Origin: Salipaludibacillus aurantiacus
GTDB lineage: Bacteria > Bacillota > Bacilli > Bacillales > Salisediminibacteriaceae
Reading direction: 5' to 3'
DNA: 64,000 bases
Assembly: GCF_900111295.1 (NCBI RefSeq)
Contig: NZ_FOGT01000015.1
Coordinates: 42,372-106,371, forward strand
The translations under genes and the position numbers were made by a program. How positions within the stretch are numbered: the stretch's first letter is position 1; each line of letters begins with the position of its first letter. The notes beneath the pieces are model-generated. The model ran no database searches, was not told the DNA's origin, and worked only from the letters and a program-made list of their open reading frames with translations. Shown one piece after another: positions 1 to 7,109 of the stretch.

Positions 1-152
1 TTGTGATCCCCAGTAGACAAGTGATCACCGGTGTCTTTTTCATTTTTATAGTCATTCAGCTCCGCATCAATTGCTTTCCTGTTCATAAACGGCAAAACAA
101 CTTTCCATAATGCCAGCATGAAAAGAGCCAGCACCACTAGTTTCTTAAACAT
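1..152 (-). CDS. Small membrane protein, C-terminus cut by window edge
   Basis: The first 50 codons of a gene that runs off the left edge. It starts with ATG at 152, preceded by a clear GGAGG site. The product begins with MFKKLVVLALFMLALWKVV, a short basic N-terminus followed by one hydrophobic segment (residues about 4-23), then a polar, charged stretch. This suggests a single-span membrane or anchored protein. No family is recognised and the rest of the gene is not visible. The reading frame is open throughout and the ribosome binding site is good, so a real gene is likely; the function is unknown. Confidence 0.6.
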   Translation of the reverse strand, partial: MFKKLVVLALFMLALWKVVLPFMNRKAIDAELNDYKNEKDTGDHLSTGDH

Positions 153-193
153 CTCTTACCCTCCACTCTCTTAAACTCAACGACTATTATACC

Positions 194-224
194 AATAACT
201 GGGGGGGCTGTCCCCCCAGTTATT
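194..224. repeat. REP-like palindrome, copy 1
   Basis: G-run and C-run arms around a CTGT centre, flanked by AATAACT and its complement AGTTATT, so the palindrome extends to about 31 bp. It lies just upstream of the truncated membrane protein gene. Confidence 0.8.
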
Positions 225-366
225 AGGAGATCATTAATGCCCTTTTTGGAGGCCAGTTTCTTATACGATAGGGGCGCGGTTTGTACCCCCCTCGTCGGCT
301 TAGCTGCTGACAGCTCATAGCCTCATGTTACGAGCCATCCTGCTGTCTCGCCTCCTAATTGGGCCT

Positions 367-1147
367 TTTATAAGTCTATGACCCACTCACCAGTTTTGAC
401 ACTGGCCGAGCGGGTCATATTTTTGTTTTATGAGCCGCTCATCTGCGTTCTCGGATCTCGAGCAGCTCTTATTTCCACTTTATCACCCGCTCACCTGGCG
501 GACCGCAGTCCGAGCAGCTCTTATTTCCACTTTATCATCCGCTCACCTGGCGGACCGGCTCCCGAGTGGCTCATATTTCCCTTTTATCACCCGCTCATCT
601 GCGGCCTCGGCTCCCGAGCGGATCATATTTTCATTTTATCAGCCGCTCATCTGCGGCAGCCCTCGAGCAGCTCTTATTTCCTTTTTATCACCCGCTCACC
701 TGCGTCCTCGGCTCTCGAGCGGATCATATTTCCTTTTTATCACCCGCTCACCTAGGGCCTCAGCTCCCGAGCGGATCATATTTTCATTTTATCAGCCGCT
801 CATCTGCGGCATCAGCCCTCGAGCAGCTCTTATTTCCACTTTATCACCCGCTCACCTGGCGAACCGGCTCCCGAGTGGCTCATATTTCCCTTTTATCACC
901 CGCTCATCTGCGGCCTCGGCTCCCGAGCGGATCATATTTCCACTTTATCACCCGCTCATCTGGCGGACCGCAGTCCGAGCAGCTCTTATTTCCACTTTAT
1001 CATCCGCTCACCTGGCGGACCGGCTCCCGAGCGGATCATATTTCCCTTTTATCACCCGCTCGCCTGGGGCCTCAGCTCCCGAGCGGATCATATTTTCATT
1101 TTATCACCCGCTCATCTGCGGCCTCCGCTCCCGAGCGGCTCTTATAA
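367..1147. repeat. 52-bp tandem hairpin array, about 14 units
   Basis: The anchor TTTA(T) recurs at 427, 479, 531, 583, 635, 684, 736, 788, 840, 892, 944, 996, 1048 and 1100, so every step is 52 bp except one of 49. Each unit has an AT-rich centre (ATATTTCCATTTTATCA type) bounded by GAGCGG or GAGCAG and CCGCTC arms, followed by a GC-rich part that can itself pair (CTCGG/CCGAG). Higher-order copies exist: about 120 bp from 512 recurs at 821, and about 70 bp from 498 recurs at 963. All three forward frames stay open because the unit is stop-poor and 52 is not a multiple of 3. This is a property of the repeat and not evidence of coding. A degenerate first unit begins near 367. Confidence 0.9.
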
Positions 1148-1334
1148 TGGAACTCTCAAATTTCCCTGCCCCAGAAGAAGCAGCTTTTAAGCTTAAAGCC
1201 CCTACTAGTCAAAACACCTATTAGAATACCCTTTTCGGCATGCCTGTCTGGTTTCTGAGGGTTTCAGCCTCGATGCGAACCTCTCTCCCAAGATTTTCAC
1301 CCAAAAGACGTGTGATCCAGAGCCACAACTACTC

Positions 1335-2231
1335 TTAACCTAATATGACTAGAAGCAGGGTCAGGGTGAGGACGCTTAGCAAGGTGGTGATGAGTGTGAT
1401 GCTCGACACGAGTTTGGGTTTGGCGTCAAATTCAACGGCGTACATGACGATGGTGGCTGCTGACGGCATTGCCGATGCGACGATCAGGACTTTTGCGAGC
1501 AGCGGATCAAGCGGGAGAATGAGTGTGATTCCCCAGGCGATCAGCGGCGACAGCAAGAGCCTTACGATTACTCCGTATGAGACCTTTCCCCATTCAAATC
1601 CTGTCCATTTAATTTGGGCGAGCTGCATGCCGAGAATCAGCATGACGGTCGGGATGGCTGCCTGGGAAATTAATTCGACGGGCTGCATGAGATTGGCAGG
1701 CACCGTGACGTTTAACAGTTTTAAGATGACGGCTAAAATGACTGCGTATGTCACAGGCATACGAAGCAGCACCTGGAGCGCGGTTTTGACACCTGACACG
1801 CCCCGGGCCGCATAGTAGACGCCGAAAAAGTTCATGATGACTGACTGGAGAACCATAAACGACACGGCGTAAGCAAATCCTTCCTGTCCGTAGGCAAAAA
1901 GGATAATCGGCGCTCCATAGTTTCCTGAATTCATAAAGGCGGTCGATAAAATCAGCCCGCCTTCCGTACTGGAGTTGTACTTCATTTTCCATGCGTAGAG
2001 CTTATTGATGATAATTAGGGCAAAAAGAAGGCCCAGCGCAAAGACAATCATATACACGTACTGCATGTTCATTTCTGCTTTATAAAATGTTTCAAAGACA
2101 AGGGCCGGCGTCAAAATATAAATCGCCACCGTTGAGACGGGTTTAATATCGACCCGGCGCCAAATCTGAACAACGTACCCTATTAAAAAAACGAGTAAAA
2201 CAGGTAAAACTACTGAAATAAAAATTGTCAT
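1335..2231 (-). CDS. AEC family transporter (auxin efflux carrier-type permease)
   Basis: A 298-residue, almost wholly hydrophobic protein with about ten predicted membrane segments, the length and pattern of the AEC family (bacterial permeases for malate, malonate or other organic acids). Family-like landmarks are the early LTPALVFETF segment, the FMNSGNYGAPI motif in the first half and a second inverted half ending in ASAMPSAATIVMYA. It acts in the cytoplasmic membrane; the substrate cannot be read from sequence. The start at ATG 2231 has only a weak GGGAAG site. It stands alone, with a REP copy immediately upstream and no neighbouring enzyme that would hint at the cargo. Confidence 0.85.
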   Translation of the reverse strand: MTIFISVVLPVLLVFLIGYVVQIWRRVDIKPVSTVAIYILTPALVFETFYKAEMNMQYVYMIVFALGLLFALIIINKLYAWKMKYNSSTEGGLILSTAFMNSGNYGAPIILFAYGQEGFAYAVSFMVLQSVIMNFFGVYYAARGVSGVKTALQVLLRMPVTYAVILAVILKLLNVTVPANLMQPVELISQAAIPTVMLILGMQLAQIKWTGFEWGKVSYGVIVRLLLSPLIAWGITLILPLDPLLAKVLIVASAMPSAATIVMYAVEFDAKPKLVSSITLITTLLSVLTLTLLLVILG

Positions 2232-2250
2232 ATGTATCGCTTCCCGGTCA

Positions 2251-2274
2251 GGGGGTCAGTCCCCCCATTTTTTG
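2251..2274. repeat. REP-like palindrome, copy 2
   Basis: GGGGGTCAGTCCCCCC core followed by ATTTTTT. It lies 20 bp upstream of the AEC transporter start, one of the few copies at a 5' end. Confidence 0.75.
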
Positions 2275-2550
2275 TTAAATAAAAAAAGGATTTTAAAAGT
2301 TTATGTCGAATAGAGTCATTTACAAGAAAGAGAGGCTTATGTAGGCCAGTTTAATAGATTATTATAGCAGCAGCCAACGATTAAAGACGCTTTCCTTTTT
2401 ATAACGATGACGCAGCGAGCCGTGAGACCCCTGTCTGAGCCACCCGCTATTTCCTCTTTTGCCATCGTACCACACCCAACCGGATGAACGTACCTGTTAC
2501 CCTCTCTTTTCATAGTTACCCAGTTTTTAAAATTGAATATGAAAGGTTTG
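2275..2550. other. Intergenic region upstream of the transposase
   Basis: No gene is supported here. An open minus-strand frame (2337-2594) overlaps the transposase start, has no ribosome binding site and matches no known family. No convincing promoter was found. Confidence 0.4.
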
Positions 2551-3279
2551 ATGTTTATGGGAAGACAGCCGAGAGTCTGGTATCCCGGTGCCACGTATCA
2601 TGTCACAAGCCGGGGCAACCGCCGTTCAGCTGTGTTTTTCGACAGCGAGGACCGGATGATGTACCTGGATTTACTGGAAGAGACGAAGTACGAATTTCCT
2701 TTTAAGCTCCATGCCTACTGCCTGATGACTAACCACATTCATTTACTGATTGAAACTGAGAAGGCGCATATTAAAAAGATCATGAAACGGCTCCATTCTT
2801 TATATGCGATCTACTTTAACCACCGCCATGACTTGTGCGGCCACTTGTTCCAAGGGCGGTACGGGGCGCGTGTGGTTAAAAACACGACCTATTTTCTTGA
2901 AGTAAGCAAATACATTCATTTAAACCCGTACATGGCTTCCATCGTTGCCGAGCCGGAAGATTACTGGTGGAGCAGCTACAAGGAATATCTCTCGCACTCT
3001 CCTTCTCCTCTTCTTACCACAGACAGAGTCCTCTCCTATTTTCCGTCCCGGGATCCTGAATTGTACAAGCAATTTGTCGAGCTCGATATGCGCGAAGAGG
3101 CAGCACTCGACGACCATCTCGAGTTTTATAACCTGTACCTCCATTATCTTTCCAAATACGCAACTGCCAATCTGCCCAGCTGGGAAGATTACGATAGGGG
3201 CAAGTCAAAAACAGCCCTTATAGCAGAAATGAAGGAAACGATGCATTTTAAAGAAGAAACTCCCGCTCCCCGCCGCTAA
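2551..3279 (+). CDS. REP-associated tyrosine transposase (RAYT), Y1 HUH family
   Basis: A single-strand DNA transposase of the IS200/IS605-like Y1 type, in the subgroup associated with REP palindromes. It has YHVTSRGN near the N-terminus, the HUH-type histidine pair in YCLMTNHIHLLI (residues about 57-68), FQGRYGARVV, and a candidate catalytic tyrosine in SKYIHLNP (about residue 121). About 100 C-terminal residues follow the catalytic domain, as in many RAYTs. Start choice: GAAAGG at 2541 serves ATG 2551 or ATG 2557; an upstream TTG at 2533 is less likely. No accompanying orfB and no IS200-type ends are seen, so it looks domesticated. It is the natural candidate to have mobilised the GGGGTCAGACCCC repeats of this window (inference). 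Confidence 0.9.
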   Translation: MFMGRQPRVWYPGATYHVTSRGNRRSAVFFDSEDRMMYLDLLEETKYEFPFKLHAYCLMTNHIHLLIETEKAHIKKIMKRLHSLYAIYFNHRHDLCGHLFQGRYGARVVKNTTYFLEVSKYIHLNPYMASIVAEPEDYWWSSYKEYLSHSPSPLLTTDRVLSYFPSRDPELYKQFVELDMREEAALDDHLEFYNLYLHYLSKYATANLPSWEDYDRGKSKTALIAEMKETMHFKEETPAPRR

Positions 3280-3285
3280 CATCAA

Positions 3286-3326
3286 AAGGTTGTGCGGAAA
3301 GGCAATCACCTTTCCCGCACAACCTT
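3286..3326. terminator. Bidirectional hairpin between transposase and flotillin gene
   Basis: Arms 3286-3302 and 3309-3326 pair almost perfectly (AAGGTTGTGCGG with its complement). On the minus strand the stem is followed by CCTTTTG, a modest T-run. It may also be the foot structure of the transposon. Confidence 0.6.
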
Positions 3327-3340
3327 GCTTTAAAGCGTGA

Positions 3341-3363
3341 GGGGACAGACCCCCCAGTATTAT
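3341..3363. repeat. REP-like palindrome, copy 3
   Basis: GGGGACAGACCCCCC followed by AGTATTA. It touches the stop codon of the flotillin gene (3360-3362). Confidence 0.85.
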
Positions 3364-4940
3364 CCAGCCTGGTTATCTTCAGGCGGGGCGGGCTTATGCC
3401 CTTCCCCTTCTCCGCCGTCGGTGTTTGAAGTGTTTTCACTCGGCTGCTGCTCATTTCCCGATCTTGCCATGTTTCCTTTTCCGGAAAAGTTTTCGAGCAG
3501 TTCATTGACATCAAGCCCTGAGGCGGCTTTCAAGTTTTCCGGCAAAGTGGCCATTAAGTCAGTTACATACCCTGACATTTTAGCCGCGCCCCCGGCACTG
3601 CCATCTTTACCGCTTCCGCCCGTATCAACCACTGTTACTTTATCGATCGCGCTGAGTGGAGCGGATACTTCTTTAGCATAAGCTGGAAGCATGTCGAGGA
3701 TCATGCTGAGCTTCGCTGCTTCGCCATAGTATTCGTAAGCTTCTGCCAGTTTCTTCTTCGCTTCGGCTTCGGCTTCACCCTTCTTCTGGATGACCGTCGC
3801 TTCAGCTTCACCTTTCTTAAGCGCTACGCTGGCTTCTGCTTCCCCGCGGAAACGCTCAGCGTCCGCGTTCGCTTTCGCTTCAGCTTCAATTTGATACTGG
3901 GACGCTTCTGCCGCACGCATTTGCTGGACTTTTGCCGCTTCCGCCCGCTGCTCCTGCTCGTAACGGTCGGCGTCCGCTTTCTTGCGCACTTCGGCGTCAT
4001 ACTGCTTCTCACGGCGCAGAATTTCACGCTCTTCCAGTTCAATCTGCTTATCCCGCTCAATGATCTGGATCTGCATCTCTTCCTGAGTCACCTGCTGCTT
4101 AGACTTTGCTGTCTGCAAGTCATACGCCTGGTCAGCTTCGGCGCGAGCCTGGTCCTGCTCACGTGTATACTGGGCGACCTTCAGCTGCTTTTCCTTCTCG
4201 GAATTTGCAATTTCAGTGTCCCGGATAAGCTCCTGAGCCTTAGCTTCCTGCTCCGCTCGGGCGTTTTCAATCCGCGCTTCTTTTTTACGCTCGGCTTCCG
4301 CTACCGCCGCATTCCGTTTCACTTCAGCGATGCGCGGCTTACCGAGTGAGTCGAGGTAGCCCTGGGCGTCCGTGACTTCCTGAAGTGTAAATGACTTAAT
4401 TTCAAGCCCCATTTTGTTAAAATCACGGGAAGCAACCGCTTGCACTTCCTGGTTGAAACGCTCCCGGTTATTGTTGATATCTTCCACGCTCATCGACCCT
4501 AAAATGGACCGTAAATGTCCTCGAAGGACATCCTGCACTTCTTCCTCAAATTCGTCCGTGCTTTTTCCTAAGTATTGTTCCGCAGCCGTTGCGATCTCTT
4601 CCATCGTTGATCCGACTTTAACGATCGCTACACCATCCACGGAAACCGGCACACCCTGTTCCGTATAAGCGCCGGTCGTACGCACGTCCAGGCTGTAGTT
4701 CGACAAGCTGAATTTCGCATACTGCTGGAATACCGGAACCACAAATGCCCCGCCCCCGCGGATAATTTTCATCTTCTTTCCTTCAGAATCATCCGAAATA
4801 TTTCTGCCTTTTCCTAAGTAACTCCCCGTCACGATCAGCGCTTCGTTTGGCCCTGATGTCTGGTACCGCGTAAAATACACGCCGAGCAGAACAAGGAATA
4901 CAAAGGCGATGACCACCGCTACGATAATAATCGTTTCCAT
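3360..4940 (-). CDS. floT: Flotillin-like protein (FloT/YuaG type)
   Basis: A 526-residue scaffold protein of membrane microdomains. It has one N-terminal membrane segment (about residues 3-24), a SPFH/Band 7 domain (about 30-190), then a long Ala/Glu/Lys/Arg-rich coiled coil (about 200-425) with repeated EAEA and KKGEAEA motifs, and a Gly/Ser-rich, acidic tail. Size and order match Bacillus FloT, with a longer disordered C-terminus. ATG 4940 is preceded by GAGGAG. It is the last gene of an operon with an NfeD protein and a PspA-like protein, the usual partner arrangement in Bacillus (yuaF-yuaG). Known role: organising membrane complexes and fluidity. The stop codon abuts a REP copy. Confidence 0.93.
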   Translation of the reverse strand: METIIIVAVVIAFVFLVLLGVYFTRYQTSGPNEALIVTGSYLGKGRNISDDSEGKKMKIIRGGGAFVVPVFQQYAKFSLSNYSLDVRTTGAYTEQGVPVSVDGVAIVKVGSTMEEIATAAEQYLGKSTDEFEEEVQDVLRGHLRSILGSMSVEDINNNRERFNQEVQAVASRDFNKMGLEIKSFTLQEVTDAQGYLDSLGKPRIAEVKRNAAVAEAERKKEARIENARAEQEAKAQELIRDTEIANSEKEKQLKVAQYTREQDQARAEADQAYDLQTAKSKQQVTQEEMQIQIIERDKQIELEEREILRREKQYDAEVRKKADADRYEQEQRAEAAKVQQMRAAEASQYQIEAEAKANADAERFRGEAEASVALKKGEAEATVIQKKGEAEAEAKKKLAEAYEYYGEAAKLSMILDMLPAYAKEVSAPLSAIDKVTVVDTGGSGKDGSAGGAAKMSGYVTDLMATLPENLKAASGLDVNELLENFSGKGNMARSGNEQQPSENTSNTDGGEGEGHKPAPPEDNQAG

Positions 4941-5076
4941 TCTCCCAACTCCTCATTTGATTGTCTGTGGAAAAAGCACGCTCCCACACCTTTACGACAA
5001 AGAAACAGTCTTACAGAAACAAGCGTTGTTTTTTTAACCGGCTGGAAGACATTCTTCACTCATTTTTTTGAAAAAA

Positions 5077-5610
5077 TCAGTCGTAATGCTTCGACACGTG
5101 GAAAACGCCTTCATCATCGATATCAATCACGAGCACTTTCGTTCCTTCAGGAAGATCCTCATTATCAAAGCTCTTAGCAGCCTTGCTGACTGTTCCGTGA
5201 GTCCGTGAAATGACCACTTCGCCGAAACCTTCCGCAGGGATGGTCGTATACACTTCACCAACCGTTCCTTTCAGCTCATTAATTGAATAAGACGTGCTTT
5301 TCTCCGACCGTTTGACAGGAAGGATGATGAAATAGTTGACGAGGACGATGAGAACCGCTGAAACGACGAGATTGACGAGAAGGATCAGCCCGCTTCCCAT
5401 AAAGAAAGCCATTGTTTCGAGGATGTATCCCAGTCCGCCGATTAACGTGATATATCCAATCACAGTAATCGGATTAATGATGCCGTCTCCGCTGATGTCC
5501 ATCATGCCTTCGATCAGTTCCCCAACAAATATGTAGAGAAAGGTTAGAATCACCCCTGCAATTAACAAAAACAGGTAAATCGATTCAATCGTGTACCCCG
5601 CTATCTCCAT
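5077..5610 (-). CDS. NfeD-like membrane protein (YuaF type)
   Basis: A 177-residue partner of flotillins. Four hydrophobic segments occupy about residues 8-100, followed by a soluble C-terminal OB-fold-like NfeD domain containing ELKGTVGEVYTTIPAEGFGEV and ending in VFHVSKHYD. The size matches the short, protease-less NfeD class that pairs with flotillin. The start is either ATG 5610 or GTG 5619; the latter directly follows the stop of the upstream gene and has AAGGA at good spacing, so either choice implies translational coupling. It sits between the PspA-like gene and floT. The likely role is in envelope stress and microdomain integrity. Confidence 0.88.
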   Translation of the reverse strand: MEIAGYTIESIYLFLLIAGVILTFLYIFVGELIEGMMDISGDGIINPITVIGYITLIGGLGYILETMAFFMGSGLILLVNLVVSAVLIVLVNYFIILPVKRSEKSTSYSINELKGTVGEVYTTIPAEGFGEVVISRTHGTVSKAAKSFDNEDLPEGTKVLVIDIDDEGVFHVSKHYD

Positions 5611-5619
5611 GCCTCTCAC

Positions 5620-6264
5620 CTAATTCCTTCTTTTGAGTGATTTTTTCAGTGCTTCCAGCTTGGCGTCCACCCCGGCTTCGTCAGCTGGTGCGGAAATCCC
5701 GGTGCGGTTCTTTTCCGGGTAGTCCTGTTCGCCTTCCGGGGGAATCGCCTCGGTGTGATTAACAGCCGTTTCGCTCCCTTGCTTCTTTGCCAGCTCAATC
5801 TCATTTACGGCGGAAGACGGATAGAAGTTTCGCTTTGCCTGTAATTCATTCTTTTTTCTTTGCAGACGTTCGTAATCAGCCATATGTTCTTCGATGTGGC
5901 GGTGAAGTTCTTCCTTATGGCTGTTAGCTGCCTGGTATAGCGATTTGATTTCTTCCACGTGCCGGTCCGTTTCTTCTTTTTTTATAAGCGCCAGCCTGGC
6001 CGAATACTCATCATTGTTTTCGAGAAAGCCGACCGCATCCTTTTCCCGTTCCGCTGACTCTGCCCGGGCAGTTTCCAGCCGCCGTTTTAGCCGTTTTTCA
6101 GCAGCAATCTGCTTATTTAAAGACTGCCTCATATCACTAAGTTCCTGCTCCATATCGCTTAAAAGCTCATCGGCCATGGCCACCGGGTCATCCGAAGACT
6201 GCGCCGGTTCTGCCGGAGTACCAGCTTTGAAATAACGTTTCAACCTGCGGAACCATAATATCAT
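5620..6264 (-). CDS. PspA/IM30-like coiled-coil membrane-stress protein
   Basis: 214 residues. After a short N-terminus (MILWFRRLKRYFKAG) comes DDPVAMADELLSDMEQELSDM, which resembles the first helix of PspA/LiaH proteins. A long, highly charged alpha-helical region follows (about 40-160), then a flexible acidic tail. PspA proteins bind the inner face of stressed membranes. ATG 6264 is chosen because AGGAGGGG precedes it at good spacing; an upstream extension would cross a REP copy. It is the first gene of the PspA-like/NfeD/flotillin operon, with a 0-9 nt gap to the next gene. The similarity is by pattern, and the C-terminal third is atypical. Confidence 0.7.
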   Translation of the reverse strand: MILWFRRLKRYFKAGTPAEPAQSSDDPVAMADELLSDMEQELSDMRQSLNKQIAAEKRLKRRLETARAESAEREKDAVGFLENNDEYSARLALIKKEETDRHVEEIKSLYQAANSHKEELHRHIEEHMADYERLQRKKNELQAKRNFYPSSAVNEIELAKKQGSETAVNHTEAIPPEGEQDYPEKNRTGISAPADEAGVDAKLEALKKSLKRRN

Positions 6265-6330
6265 CCCGTCCCCTCCTTTCCTCACTGACAAATGAGCACT
6301 ATTTCCAGTATACAGAAAAAACATGGTGTT

Positions 6331-6356
6331 TGGGGTCAGACCCCCCATTCATTTCC
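6331..6356. repeat. REP-like palindrome, copy 4
   Basis: TGGGGTCAGACCCCCCATTCATTTCC. It sits between the flavoprotein terminator and the start of the PspA-like gene, 67 bp upstream of the latter. Confidence 0.85.
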
Positions 6357-6370
6357 ATTTTCATCATAAG

Positions 6371-6393
6371 AAAAACCCGGCAGCCCGCCGGGT
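6371..6393 (-). terminator. Intrinsic terminator of the flavoprotein gene
   Basis: The CCCGGC/GCCGGG stem is followed on the minus strand by TTTTT. It lies 30 bp past the stop of the flavoprotein gene. Confidence 0.8.
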
Positions 6394-6422
6394 CAGGTAC
6401 TCGTATGTGTGATAAAAATAAA

Positions 6423-6983
6423 TTATTTTAAAATATCGTGGTCTACATAGCGCTCGCCGTTCAGTTCGCTGATCACGTTGATCGCTACAGCGGCACCGTG
6501 GCCTGCCGTGATAATTGTATGGACACTTTCGCCTGCACACGTGCCTGCCGCCCAGACTCCGTTGACGTTTGTTTTTCCTGCGCGGTCAACATTCACAATC
6601 TTTTTAATCTTAGGCTCTGTCCCCTCTTTCGTAGTAATCCCGGAATCCTCAGCGACATTAGCCATCACACCGGTGGCCAGAATGACATGCTTCCCGTCAT
6701 AAGCACCGATATCTGTTTCAACTTTAACCCCATCTCCTGCTTTCGTCACCTTCGATACTTTCGTTTCGATCACCTCGGTACCGAATTTTTTAGCCTGTTT
6801 AATCCCGGTATGCAGGAGATCAGGACCTGCCGCTTCCATTAACCCGTAATGGTTCTCAAGCCACGCTTTCTTAGTAATACTCTGCCCGCTGTTAATCATT
6901 AACGTTTTCTTTCCGGCTTTAGACGCAAACAAAGCAGCACTCGCCCCCGCCGGACCGGCTCCTACAATGATAATATCGTACAC
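6423..6983 (-). CDS. Half-size thioredoxin-reductase-like FAD protein
   Basis: 186 residues starting MYDIIIVGAGPAGASAALF, a classic FAD-binding GxGxxG Rossmann motif. ILATG follows near residue 107, and the C-terminal FAD motif VNGVWAAGTCAG lies about residue 145. It resembles thioredoxin reductase without the inserted NADPH domain, and the redox CxxC of TrxB is absent. It probably needs an electron donor partner or uses NAD(P)H in an unusual way. Start: GTG 6983 lies a proper distance after AAGGAGGA, whereas GTG 6992 overlaps that site. It is a stand-alone gene with its own terminator. The exact function is unknown. Confidence 0.82.
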   Translation of the reverse strand: MYDIIIVGAGPAGASAALFASKAGKKTLMINSGQSITKKAWLENHYGLMEAAGPDLLHTGIKQAKKFGTEVIETKVSKVTKAGDGVKVETDIGAYDGKHVILATGVMANVAEDSGITTKEGTEPKIKKIVNVDRAGKTNVNGVWAAGTCAGESVHTIITAGHGAAVAINVISELNGERYVDHDILK

Positions 6984-7070
6984 TTCTACCACTCCTCCTT
7001 CAAAATGATAGCGCTTTCTAAACTATATTTTACAAACCCCTTTGATTAAAAGCCACCAATATGCTTAGAA

Positions 7071-7103
7071 AAAACTGGGGGGGGGGTCAGACCCCCCAGT
7101 TTC
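7071..7103. repeat. REP-like palindrome, copy 5
   Basis: AAAACT, a run of ten G, TCAGA, six C, AGTTT. Located 7 bp past the GH36 stop, where it can serve as that gene's terminator. Confidence 0.85.
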
Positions 7104-7109
7104 TGGAAC

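Noticed and set aside
427..1147. CRISPR array
   Set aside because: The repetition covers the full 52 bp with no unique spacers, and no cas genes are nearby.
378..1224. Three long overlapping forward reading frames of 125-264 codons
   Set aside because: They are the three frames of the 52-bp tandem repeat, show the same 52-residue periodicity in shifted form, and have no ribosome binding site.
2337..2594. 85-codon minus-strand frame before the transposase
   Set aside because: Overlaps the transposase start on the opposite strand, has no ribosome binding site and no recognisable product.
3891..4349. 152-codon plus-strand frame inside the flotillin gene
   Set aside because: A shadow of the Glu/Ala/Lys-rich coiled-coil codons; the flotillin frame is clearly real.
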